A stretch of DNA of 64,000 nt from Thermomicrobiales bacterium. Its GTDB lineage: Bacteria; Chloroflexota; Chloroflexia; Thermomicrobiales; UBA6265. Of this stretch, positions 1-8,908 are shown piece by piece. The translations under genes and the position numbers were made by a program. The stretch covers positions 91,262 through 155,261 of the forward strand of contig JAUJOZ010000007.1 of assembly GCA_030447415.1 (NCBI GenBank). The letters are read 5' to 3'. Below the pieces are notes generated by a model. The model was not told the origin of the DNA. It saw only the letters and a list, made by a program, of their open reading frames with translations, and did no database searches. The first letter of the stretch is position 1, and every line of letters begins with the position of its first letter.

Positions 1-389
1 TCGTAGCCCGCGACGAAGGTGATCTCGGGTAGCGCCAGCTCCAGCAGTCCGAAGACCGAGCCGGTGGCGCGCAGCCGCGGCGTGTCATGGTTGCCGCCGA
101 TGACGACACACGGCACGTTTGCCGCTTCCAGGCGGCGCATCTGGCGCACGAAGCAGCGCAACGCCGCCCACGAGGGGCGCGTGTGATGGAAGACGTCCCC
201 AGCGTGGACGACAAGGTCGACCCCGCGCTCGAGGATGTCCTCGATCGCCGTTTCGAAGGCGCGCTCGACATCGACCGCGCGCTGATTGCGACCGGTCTCC
301 GGGTCGGCGCGACCGAGCGCGCGGTAGCCGAGATGGGTATCGGCGAGGTGCGCGATGCGCAGGGGCCGGAGCGTGGTTGAGCTCGTCAT
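1..389 (-). CDS. sbcD: SbcD/Mre11-type exonuclease, N-terminal part (cut by window edge)
   Basis: Calcineurin-like metallophosphoesterase of the SbcD/Mre11 DNA-repair family, which processes DNA ends as the nuclease partner of SbcC/Rad50. The 129 visible codons contain three metal-binding motifs in order: LADTHLG with D17 and H19, AGDVFHHTRP with D65, and GGNHD with N100 and H101. The frame is open to base 1, so the capping domain and stop lie outside. ATG at 389 is the start; I see no strong ribosome site before it. It is the third gene of a minus-strand run after nurA and herA, with a 202-bp gap after herA. An sbcC/rad50 gene is expected just beyond the edge; that is inference. Confidence 0.9.
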   Translation of the reverse strand, partial: MTSSTTLRPLRIAHLADTHLGYRALGRADPETGRNQRAVDVERAFETAIEDILERGVDLVVHAGDVFHHTRPSWAALRCFVRQMRRLEAANVPCVVIGGNHDTPRLRATGSVFGLLELALPEITFVAGY

Positions 390-591
390 AAGGACGTCAA
401 TTCTACCGCGACCGGTCACATCAGGTCGGCGAGCGCCTCTCCACCAGGACCGGCGTGGACGGCGATGGGTGGCCACGGCTGTGGGCCACTGCCCGGAGCA
501 TCGTCGGTGCAGGGATGCACAGCCGCACGTTCAGTTCTGCGACCACGAGCGCCGGGCATGGATGGAACCGTGCAATACGACAGGGCCGCCA

Positions 592-2739
592 TCACCCCAC
601 CCGCGCCCGCGCCTGCCCCAGCGCCGTCCGAACCATGTACCAGGGGTCGGACCGTCCGTTGCCGTTGCTCGCCTGGAAGGTCCGTTCGACCTGGAAGCAA
701 ATCGCGTCGAGATGCTGCGGGTCGATCCCGTCCGTCGCCGTCCGCACGTCGGCCTTGCGTGGCGCCCGGTCGCCCATCAGCCGCTGGAGCATCTTGAAGA
801 TGCCGTCGCCTGGGTGCGACCCCGGCAGGCCGGCGCGGTCGGCCCCGTGGAAGACCCGCTGGCCGGCCATGCCGGGGATCGTGGGCGGGAAGGGGAAGGT
901 GCCGAAGAGCGGGGCGCGGAAGTGGGCGTGGCGGACCAGCAGGCGCCCCTTCGGCAGGCCGAGCAACTCCGCCTTCACCGTCTCGCTCAGCGAGCGGTAG
1001 GCGGCGTTGGTCAGCTCCTCATCGCCGACCCGGCCGTAGAACGACGTCCCGCAGTTGCCGAGGATCTCGTCGTCGACCTTGGAGCGGAACTGCTGGGCAC
1101 CGCAGAGAACGACGTTGAGGTGCCGGCCGCGGGCGGCGATGTCGACCAGGGTGTCGCGCAGCCCGCCCTGCCCGCCGCCGGGTGCGTACTTGTTGAGCTC
1201 GTCGACGAAGATGATCACCTTGCCGACGCCTAGCTCCTCCCGCTCGGCCCGCCGCCAAACCTCGCGAATCACCGAACTGACGACCATCTCCTGGACGTCG
1301 GTGTTGCAGTTGGCAATGTCGACGACTCGCAACTCCTGATCGGCGAACGGTGCCTCGACCCGCGGCAGCGACCCGTACTCGACCAGGCTACGCGATAGCA
1401 GACCGCCGAACTTCTCCGGCAGGTGGTTGAAGCGGTTGCGGGCTTTGTTAATCGTGAATTTATGGTGGTCGTGCCACGCCCCCCGGCTCGGGTCCTCGTC
1501 GAAGTAGGCCGCGATCTCGGCGAAGGTGGTCTCGAGTTGGTCCATGGAAGCGACGTTGCGTGAGCGCAGCTCGTAGACGAAGCCGGCCAGCTTGTCGTCG
1601 AAGTCGCCCCGGTCGAACACCTTGTGGGGCATGCGGAGCAGCGGCTCCAGCGGCCAGAGGATCGGGAAGACGACGCCATCGGCCTCGCGCGCTGCCGTCC
1701 GCAACGTGTTGAGCGCAGGCCCGTACCGTTCCCGGTCAAGGTAGACGGCCCGTCCCTTCGCCTCCGGTGCCTGGCCCGGCTTGAAGGGGGCGAAGATGCG
1801 GAAGTTGGCAAACGGCTTCGGCGTCAGCCCGAGCGCGCGGTAGGCCTCCTCATCCTCCGGGCGCAGACCCCGGGCGCCCGCGGCCACGTACGCCGCTGCA
1901 AGTTCGGGTTCCGGCTGGGCCGGCTTGTCGAGCCAGAGGAGGTCCGGCCCCTTGACGTTGAACATCAGTGCCGCGACCGTCTCGCCCCGCTCGCGCATCT
2001 TCTGAAAGACGGCGCTCGTCAGGAAGAGGGCGTGGCTGGTCTTCGTCGCCAGGCCCGACTGGCCGGTCCAGTTGGCGTGGCCCGCCTCGGGGCCGAGCAG
2101 GTAGTCGCCGTCGACCCAGATCGGGGCGCGCTGAAAGACGACCTCGCCGCGCTCGTCCCGCCGCTCGGTCCCCTCGGCGTCGCGCGCGGCGTTGCCGTTG
2201 GTGTGCATCAGGGCGGGGATGGCGACGCCGCTGAAGTCGGCCCGGCCGAGGGCGAACTCGATCGCCGCCGGGGTGGCGAAGTAGACCGCGCCGCTGACCG
2301 GCGGGCGGTGGGAGGTAACGTCGGCGCGGAGGTGCTTGGTCGCGAGCACGTTCACGGTGAAGACCAGGATCTCGGGGCGACGGGTGGCCAACTCGGCCGC
2401 TAGTGCCTCCGCCCCGTGGCGGTCGAAGTAGTCGTCGAGGAATGTCTGCAGGTCGGAGAAGCGCCGCGGCTCGTCGACGACGCCGACGACGGCCGCTTCT
2501 TCCGAGAAGGCCACGACGACGTGCCCGACATCGAGCGACAGCGCCTCGTCCGCGGCCCAGATGCAGAACTGGTGCGACCCCGCCGGCTCCCGCTCGCTCC
2601 CCACCACCCGCCCGACCGGCCCCGTCGCCAGGTCGACCAGCTCCGCGAAGCGCTCCAGCAGCCGACCCGTCGCCTCGGTCTCGCCACCCTCGCCCACCAA
2701 TTCGGCCAGCAACCCGCGCTCGTCGTACATTGTCGCCAT
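592..2739 (-). CDS. herA: HerA-like ATPase/translocase with atypical P-loop
   Basis: A 715-residue ATPase of the HerA/FtsK-like class. In archaea and some bacteria HerA forms a hexameric pump that drives the NurA nuclease during resection of double-strand breaks. The Walker A region reads GQSGLATKTS at residues 226-235. This is one residue longer than the usual HerA GxTGSGKS and has Thr before the Lys. Walker B is clear (VIIFVDELNKYAP, 508-520), followed by RGRHLNVVLCGAQQ and GNCGTSFYGR, the expected sensor and arginine-finger region. Residues 1-210 are a beta-rich HAS-barrel-like N-terminus by position. It lies 59 bp after nurA and upstream of sbcD, which supports the repair role. GAGGGG sits about 9 bp before the ATG. 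Confidence 0.85.
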   Translation of the reverse strand: MATMYDERGLLAELVGEGGETEATGRLLERFAELVDLATGPVGRVVGSEREPAGSHQFCIWAADEALSLDVGHVVVAFSEEAAVVGVVDEPRRFSDLQTFLDDYFDRHGAEALAAELATRRPEILVFTVNVLATKHLRADVTSHRPPVSGAVYFATPAAIEFALGRADFSGVAIPALMHTNGNAARDAEGTERRDERGEVVFQRAPIWVDGDYLLGPEAGHANWTGQSGLATKTSHALFLTSAVFQKMRERGETVAALMFNVKGPDLLWLDKPAQPEPELAAAYVAAGARGLRPEDEEAYRALGLTPKPFANFRIFAPFKPGQAPEAKGRAVYLDRERYGPALNTLRTAAREADGVVFPILWPLEPLLRMPHKVFDRGDFDDKLAGFVYELRSRNVASMDQLETTFAEIAAYFDEDPSRGAWHDHHKFTINKARNRFNHLPEKFGGLLSRSLVEYGSLPRVEAPFADQELRVVDIANCNTDVQEMVVSSVIREVWRRAEREELGVGKVIIFVDELNKYAPGGGQGGLRDTLVDIAARGRHLNVVLCGAQQFRSKVDDEILGNCGTSFYGRVGDEELTNAAYRSLSETVKAELLGLPKGRLLVRHAHFRAPLFGTFPFPPTIPGMAGQRVFHGADRAGLPGSHPGDGIFKMLQRLMGDRAPRKADVRTATDGIDPQHLDAICFQVERTFQASNGNGRSDPWYMVRTALGQARARVG

Positions 2740-2798
2740 CAGCCGCTACCCCTCATGCCCCCAGCGCCCAACACCCCGTCCCCACAACCCGGCATCCG

Positions 2799-3956
2799 TC
2801 ATCCGCCTGGCCAGCCCCGCGTGTCGGCCTCCAAGCAGCGCTTGAGGATTCGCTCCAGGTAGTGGACGGGGTAGAGGAGCGTGGCCCACCGCGCATCGGC
2901 GGTAGCACGGGGGGTTCGCTCGGCCATCAGCCAGGCCGACAACTCGTCGATCGCGGCGCTGTCCCGGACCTCTGGCCCCGCCTCCACCCGGATCAGCGCG
3001 TGTCGGGCGTCGAGCCCGGCAGCGTCCCAGAGGCGCAGATACCAGAGCGTGAGGGCGTTCCGGCGGACGGTGGTGCCGCCATCCAGCCCCGCGTCGCCGA
3101 CGCTCCGAAAGTCGTCGCGCGGCCGAAAGGCGGAGGTTCGCCGCCCCGGCGGGAGCCCGAGCAGGACCTCAGCCTCGGCTCCCGCCAGGTGCCGCTCGCC
3201 GAACTGCTTCACGAGGCCGAGCGCCCGGGGAGCTGCTACCCGCAGCCGACCGTCGACGACGATCCACCCATCGTCGGCGTCGCGGGCCGTGTCCCGGGCC
3301 CAGGCGTGAAGCAACTCTTTCTCCAGGTCCTCGCGCACCTGGCGCGCGCGGGCGTACGCCAGCTCCACCATCCGACCGTAGTCGCCGACGGTGGCGGCGT
3401 ACTCGTCCTCGCCCTCGATCTCGGCGAGGGGGTCGATGATGTGCATGCCGCGCGCGGCGATGGCGCGCACCAGACGCTCGACCGTGGGATCGCCCGACCG
3501 GTGCGGGATCAGCCAGGCGTGCTCCAGCCGCAACGTGCCCGGCGCGACCTCACACCGCCCGGTGGCGTCCCGGGCCAGCACCGCCGCCCCGGCGACGGTC
3601 GCCGCCACCGGCATCAGGCCAAAGCGGCTGACCAGGAACGTCCGCTGGCTACCGTCCAGGAAGTACCGCAGTCGCGACGCGCTCGGCGGCAGGGGTGGTA
3701 CCGGCCGGGCGACGATCGGTCCTTCCAGTCGCTCGATCTCGACCGGCCGCGTTGTCCCTGAACCGTGGCCAAGGTCCGGCACCCCGGCGAGCTGCAATTC
3801 GAGGGTTTGCGCGCGCCGCATGTCGGCAAAAGGGACGCCGTCGCGCACGAGCTCGGCGTGCAATTGGGCCACGCGGCTGGCGAACGAGCCGGTGGACGCC
3901 GAGCCGGCTCGCGGTGCGCGCGACGTGCGATCGGGCAGCGACGCTGACGAGACCAC
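2799..3956 (-). CDS. nurA: NurA-domain 5'-3' nuclease
   Basis: NurA is an RNase H-like 5'-3' nuclease that works inside the HerA ring to resect DNA ends. This 385-residue protein has the family landmarks: an early catalytic block YFLDGSQRT (98-106), a second acidic block WIVVDGRLR (231-239), and a C-terminal RVEAGPEVRD segment followed by conserved aromatic residues (LWYLRLW, LLYPVHYLERIL). It is the first gene of the nurA-herA-sbcD run, with the herA start 59 bp downstream, so co-expression is likely. The N-terminal 45 residues are low in complexity, so translation could begin at the internal Met46. Identification rests on these motifs together with the adjacent herA. Confidence 0.85.
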   Translation of the reverse strand: MVSSASLPDRTSRAPRAGSASTGSFASRVAQLHAELVRDGVPFADMRRAQTLELQLAGVPDLGHGSGTTRPVEIERLEGPIVARPVPPLPPSASRLRYFLDGSQRTFLVSRFGLMPVAATVAGAAVLARDATGRCEVAPGTLRLEHAWLIPHRSGDPTVERLVRAIAARGMHIIDPLAEIEGEDEYAATVGDYGRMVELAYARARQVREDLEKELLHAWARDTARDADDGWIVVDGRLRVAAPRALGLVKQFGERHLAGAEAEVLLGLPPGRRTSAFRPRDDFRSVGDAGLDGGTTVRRNALTLWYLRLWDAAGLDARHALIRVEAGPEVRDSAAIDELSAWLMAERTPRATADARWATLLYPVHYLERILKRCLEADTRGWPGG

Positions 3957-4263
3957 GGACCCGCCCCTCCCGATGCGCCACGGCGCGGGCAGCCGTGTAC
4001 GTACAACACGAACGGGCGTTCAGTATAGCGCATGTGGCAACGGCGCCGCACAGTGTCGGGCCGCGGTAGGGCGGGGCGGGCTTATCAGCCGCCGGCCCAA
4101 TGCGCCGGCGTCCCCATCGACGTCCCGCGGGTTGTCACCCCATGCGCAGCTGGCGGCCGAGCGTGATGGCGTGCCGCGCACGGGTCGAGTGTCTTTTGGA
4201 CGGAGGTTGGGGGCGAAGGCTGCTAGGCCTGGGAGTGAGGGTGGTGCGGCCGCCGGTGAGGCA
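3957..4263. other. Intergenic region upstream of nurA
   Basis: This 307-bp stretch lies between the stop of the secreted NodB-like gene and the start of nurA, both on the minus strand. It should hold the promoter of the nurA-herA-sbcD operon. I see no convincing -35/-10 pair, repeat or small gene in it. Confidence 0.4.
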
Positions 4264-5253
4264 TCATCCTCCCGACCCCGCCTCCGGCGTCTCCCGGTCG
4301 GCCTGCGGCGTTCCTCGCTCCGCCGGGTCCTCGCAGGGGCGAGCCATCTCCGGGATGGTGACGAAGGTGTATCCCGCGTCGCGCAACTCGGCGACGATCC
4401 ACGGCAGCGCCGTGCCCGTCGAGGCGGCCGTGGCCGGACCGTCGAGATGGAGCTCGACGATGGCGCCGTCATAGATGTTGTACATGACGTTCTCGTAGAC
4501 GTTCATCGACGTCACGTCCGGCCCGTAGTCCTGCGCCGAAACCTCCCAGAAGACCGGCAGGTAGCCGGCGCGGGCGACGATGCCGCGGACCCGCTCATCC
4601 ATGTCGGCGGCGTAGGGCGTGAAGTAGGGCTCGGGTTTGGCGCCGCCGGCGCGTTCGATCGCCCGGAAGGAATCGCGAACGTCCTGCGCGACTTCGTCGT
4701 CCGAGCGGTCGGTCAACTCCAGGCGGTCGTCGCCGTGACTGCCGATGACGAAGCCACCCTTGACCATCTGCTTCAGGTCGTCGGAGAACTCCTCGGCCCA
4801 CCATCCCATGGGAAAGATTGTGGCGGGCACCTTCTCGGCCTTGAGCCGGTCGAGGATGTCCAACTGCGTCTCGTAGCCGATGCCGACGTTGAAGATGAGG
4901 GCGACCCGCTTGCAGCCCGGCTCGCCGGCGAGGAGTTGCGGCGTGTCCTGCCCCTCCACGGCCACGTAGAGGTAGTAGACGAAGCCAGCCTTCCCGCCGA
5001 GCTCCACCGGGACGAATCCGTCGACCGGCTCCCCGGTGACGCTGACGGGCGTACCGAGCTCGGCGACGACCGCCACCTTGCAGGAGAGCTTCGGGCACTC
5101 ACGGATGTTGACCGCGGCCGCGCCGACGATGGTGGCGTTCCTGGGGTCTTGACCATCCTGGGCCAACGCCGGACGCAGCACCGCGGCGGCGGACAGCAGA
5201 ATCGTGGCCGCGGCGAGGAGCGCGGTCAGGCGAGCGAACGAGCGATAGGTCAT
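4264..5253 (-). CDS. Secreted SH3 plus polysaccharide-deacetylase-like protein, catalytic motifs altered
   Basis: An exported 329-residue protein. Residues 1-31 are a Sec signal peptide with a hydrophobic core and an ALA-QD cleavage site. About 38-100 is a bacterial SH3 domain (VNIRECPKLSCK, GFVPVELGGKAGFV). From about 112 it follows the NodB/polysaccharide-deacetylase barrel. The catalytic motifs are changed. The usual TFDDG reads IFNVG, the HxxxHP motif reads SHGDDRLE and keeps only the first His, the RPPYG motif reads FTPYAAD, and the late LLH motif survives as VELHLDG. Deacetylation is therefore doubtful; wall or glycan binding is an alternative. I placed the start at ATG 5253 because the upstream in-frame residues would bury the signal peptide. 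It appears to be monocistronic. Confidence 0.75.
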   Translation of the reverse strand: MTYRSFARLTALLAAATILLSAAAVLRPALAQDGQDPRNATIVGAAAVNIRECPKLSCKVAVVAELGTPVSVTGEPVDGFVPVELGGKAGFVYYLYVAVEGQDTPQLLAGEPGCKRVALIFNVGIGYETQLDILDRLKAEKVPATIFPMGWWAEEFSDDLKQMVKGGFVIGSHGDDRLELTDRSDDEVAQDVRDSFRAIERAGGAKPEPYFTPYAADMDERVRGIVARAGYLPVFWEVSAQDYGPDVTSMNVYENVMYNIYDGAIVELHLDGPATAASTGTALPWIVAELRDAGYTFVTIPEMARPCEDPAERGTPQADRETPEAGSGG

Positions 5254-5428
5254 CGGTGGTCTGTTCCCAGGCGTCCTTGTCGGTGTGCGGGACCGGAAGG
5301 CGGCGACGCCGTCCTTCTTCACCCGGTCCGACGACCGCCCACCAGCACTGGGCGAAGCGTCGGGTGCGGGGCGGCGGACCTTCCCCACGTCCGGCCGTCC
5401 ACGGGGTACTGTGACGGTAGCAGACGGA

Positions 5429-5454
5429 GTGTCCGCCGGTCAACGGGCGGACAC
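5429..5454 (-). terminator. Hairpin after the epimerase gene
   Basis: GTGTCCGCC (5429-5437) pairs perfectly with GGCGGACAC (5446-5454) across an 8-base loop, 13 bp beyond the epimerase stop on the minus strand. There is no clear U-tract, as is common for hairpins in such GC-rich genomes. Confidence 0.45.
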
Positions 5455-5466
5455 GGCGCGTGCCTC

Positions 5467-6447
5467 CTACTGCGGTCCGTGCGCCGCGATCCAGGCCAGA
5501 TAGGCGCGCATCCCATCGTCAAACGGCGTCGCCGGTGCCCAGGCGAAGTCGGCCGCGAGGCGAGCGTTACTCGGGACCGGCCCGGGCGGGCCGCCTGAGA
5601 CGTGATAGTTCGCTTCCCCGGACGGGACCTGACGGTACGCCAGCCCGGGCAGGTGGCGGGCGAAGGCGGCGAGGACGTCGCCGATCGAGTAGAGCCGGCC
5701 GGCCGTGAGGTTGTAGACAGCGTGGGGGAGGCGAGGCGCCGCCCAGGCGCGCTCGATCCCCTCGGCGACGTCCTCGACGTAGGGCCAGTCGAGGTACGGT
5801 CCCGCCAGCGAGTTGACCAGGATCGGTTGGCCGGCAACGTGAAGCCGCAGCATCTCCCGCAGCTCCGTCGCGCCGGCATACCCCGGCGTGGTGCGCTCCA
5901 TCGGCCCGTAGACGTTTCCCGGGCGCAGCGAGACGGCGTCGAGCCCAAACAGCTCCGCGTACCGCCGGCAGACGCGCTCGCTGGTGTGTTTGGTGACCCC
6001 ATAGAGGGAGGTCGCATGCGACGGCGTTTCCTCCGTCAGCGTCGCGACACCGGGGACATCCCCCCAGACCGCACCGGAGGAGACGTAGACGAACCGCCGG
6101 AAGCCCGGAAGGGAGCGCGCCGCATCGAGCGCGTTCACCGTGCCGGTCACGTTGACCTCGACGATCCGGGCAGGCTCGCGTCGCTCGCGGTCGACACGGG
6201 GGGTGATCACGGCGGCGTGGACCAGCGCGGTGACGCCGTGTTGGGTGGCGACCTCGCGCAGCCGCGCCACATCAGCGACATCGCCCGGCTCAAAGACGAC
6301 GCACTCGATCGTCTCGCCGAGGAAGTCGCGGAGCAGGTCGTCGGGCGGCATCAGGTCGTAGGAGACGACCGTCTCGCCCCGCCGGGCCAGCCGCCGCACG
6401 ACGTGGCAGGGCACCCAGCCGTTCCCGCCGGTCACCAGGGTTGTCAC
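5467..6447 (-). CDS. NAD-dependent sugar epimerase/dehydratase (extended SDR)
   Basis: A 326-residue extended short-chain dehydrogenase/reductase, a family that epimerises or dehydrates nucleotide sugars using bound NAD. The N-terminus has the dinucleotide fold TTLVTGGNGWVP, where the last Gly of the usual TGxxGxxG is Pro. The catalytic Ser and Tyr-Lys are present (YVSSGAVWG, and YGVTK with Y-x3-K), followed by the family block LRPGNVYGP. The start is GTG 6447, preceded by GGGAGG nine bases upstream; the open frame extends much further but only as antisense to argH. It is divergent from argH with about 200 bp between starts. The exact sugar substrate cannot be read from the sequence. Confidence 0.85.
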   Translation of the reverse strand: MTTLVTGGNGWVPCHVVRRLARRGETVVSYDLMPPDDLLRDFLGETIECVVFEPGDVADVARLREVATQHGVTALVHAAVITPRVDRERREPARIVEVNVTGTVNALDAARSLPGFRRFVYVSSGAVWGDVPGVATLTEETPSHATSLYGVTKHTSERVCRRYAELFGLDAVSLRPGNVYGPMERTTPGYAGATELREMLRLHVAGQPILVNSLAGPYLDWPYVEDVAEGIERAWAAPRLPHAVYNLTAGRLYSIGDVLAAFARHLPGLAYRQVPSGEANYHVSGGPPGPVPSNARLAADFAWAPATPFDDGMRAYLAWIAAHGPQ

Positions 6448-6645
6448 GCGGTTCTGCCTCCCGTGTCCCGTCGCCGCATCGGCCTGGCTCGCGAGGGCGG
6501 GCGATTGTACCCAGCGGTGGCGGTGGGCGATGGCCGCCGGGGATCCCACCTGTGCCCTTGGCCACCGGCGGTCAGGCGTGTGGTGTATCCTCGCTCCCCG
6601 GCCGGCGGGATGGGTGGAGCGCCGAACGTGGAGCGCAAACGGCCG

Positions 6646-8144
<1,499 letters not shown>

Positions 8145-8148
<4 letters not shown>

Positions 8149-8648
8149 ACGGACGAGAGGGGGCGGCGCCGATCACGCCCACCGCCGGCGGACAACTCGG
8201 GGTGCGGGAGGTCCGCACCGAGGCGGACTTCGCCGCCGTGCTGGAGCTGCGTCGCCGCGTCTTCGGCGACGAGCAGCGGATCGTCGACGCCGGCGTCACC
8301 GACCCCGAGGACGAGCGCGCCTTCCATGCCCTTGCCGCCCTTCCAGTCGAGGAGGGGGCGCTACCGGTTGGAACGGGCCGTCTCCTCCTCAATGCCGGCC
8401 GGCAGGGCGAGGCCCAGATCGCGTGGGTGGCGACGCTCCCCGAGTGGCGTGGACGCGGCATCGGCTCCGCCGTGATGCGTTTCCTGCTCGCCGCCGCCGA
8501 TGAGGCAGGTGCCTCCCTCGTCGTTCTCAGCGCTCAGACCCACGCCCTCGACTTCTACCACCGTCTCGGCTTCCGACCCTACGGCCACCGGTTCATGATC
8601 CGCGGCATCGAGCATCAGTGGATGGCGCGCCCGCGTCCGGGTTGGTAG
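8145..8648 (+). CDS. GNAT-family N-acetyltransferase (ElaA/YjcF-like)
   Basis: A 167-residue acetyl-CoA-dependent acetyltransferase. The acetyl-CoA loop is WRGRGIGSAVM, preceded by beta strand QIAWVATLP. The end, ALDFYHRLGFRPYGHRFM followed by RGIEHQWM, resembles the ElaA/YjcF branch. The substrate is unknown. GTG 8145 overlaps the argH stop (GTGA), which suggests translational coupling. GTG 8200 is an alternative start that would remove a poorly structured 18-residue leader. Its position after argH has no known functional meaning. Confidence 0.8.
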
Positions 8649-8908
8649 ACGGGAGGCGGCAGGCGCCAGAGGGTGGCATCGCGTCCGACGTCGTGTTCTC
8701 GGTCAGAAGGCGACGTTCGGGCGGTTTCCGTGAGCGCGGCGTCTCGGTCTGCAACCGCTCCAGGCCCGCCTCGGTCCTACCATCATTCCTGCCGCTTACC
8801 GTGTGCCGCCTGCCGCTAGCCTGCCGTGGACGGTGGCTTGCGATGGTCGCCGCGCGGCATTGGAACGCGGCTCCAGGTGGGAGTGGGGCACGGGAAGGGA
8901 AGGGGCAA

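Noticed and set aside
2403..3761. 452-residue plus-strand frame opposite herA/nurA
   Set aside because: Arg/Pro/Ala-rich, no motifs, and antisense to two well-supported genes; a GC-rich shadow.
5602..6645. Long N-terminal extension of the argH frame
   Set aside because: It is antisense to the epimerase; ArgH homology begins only at KAWGGRF near 6680.
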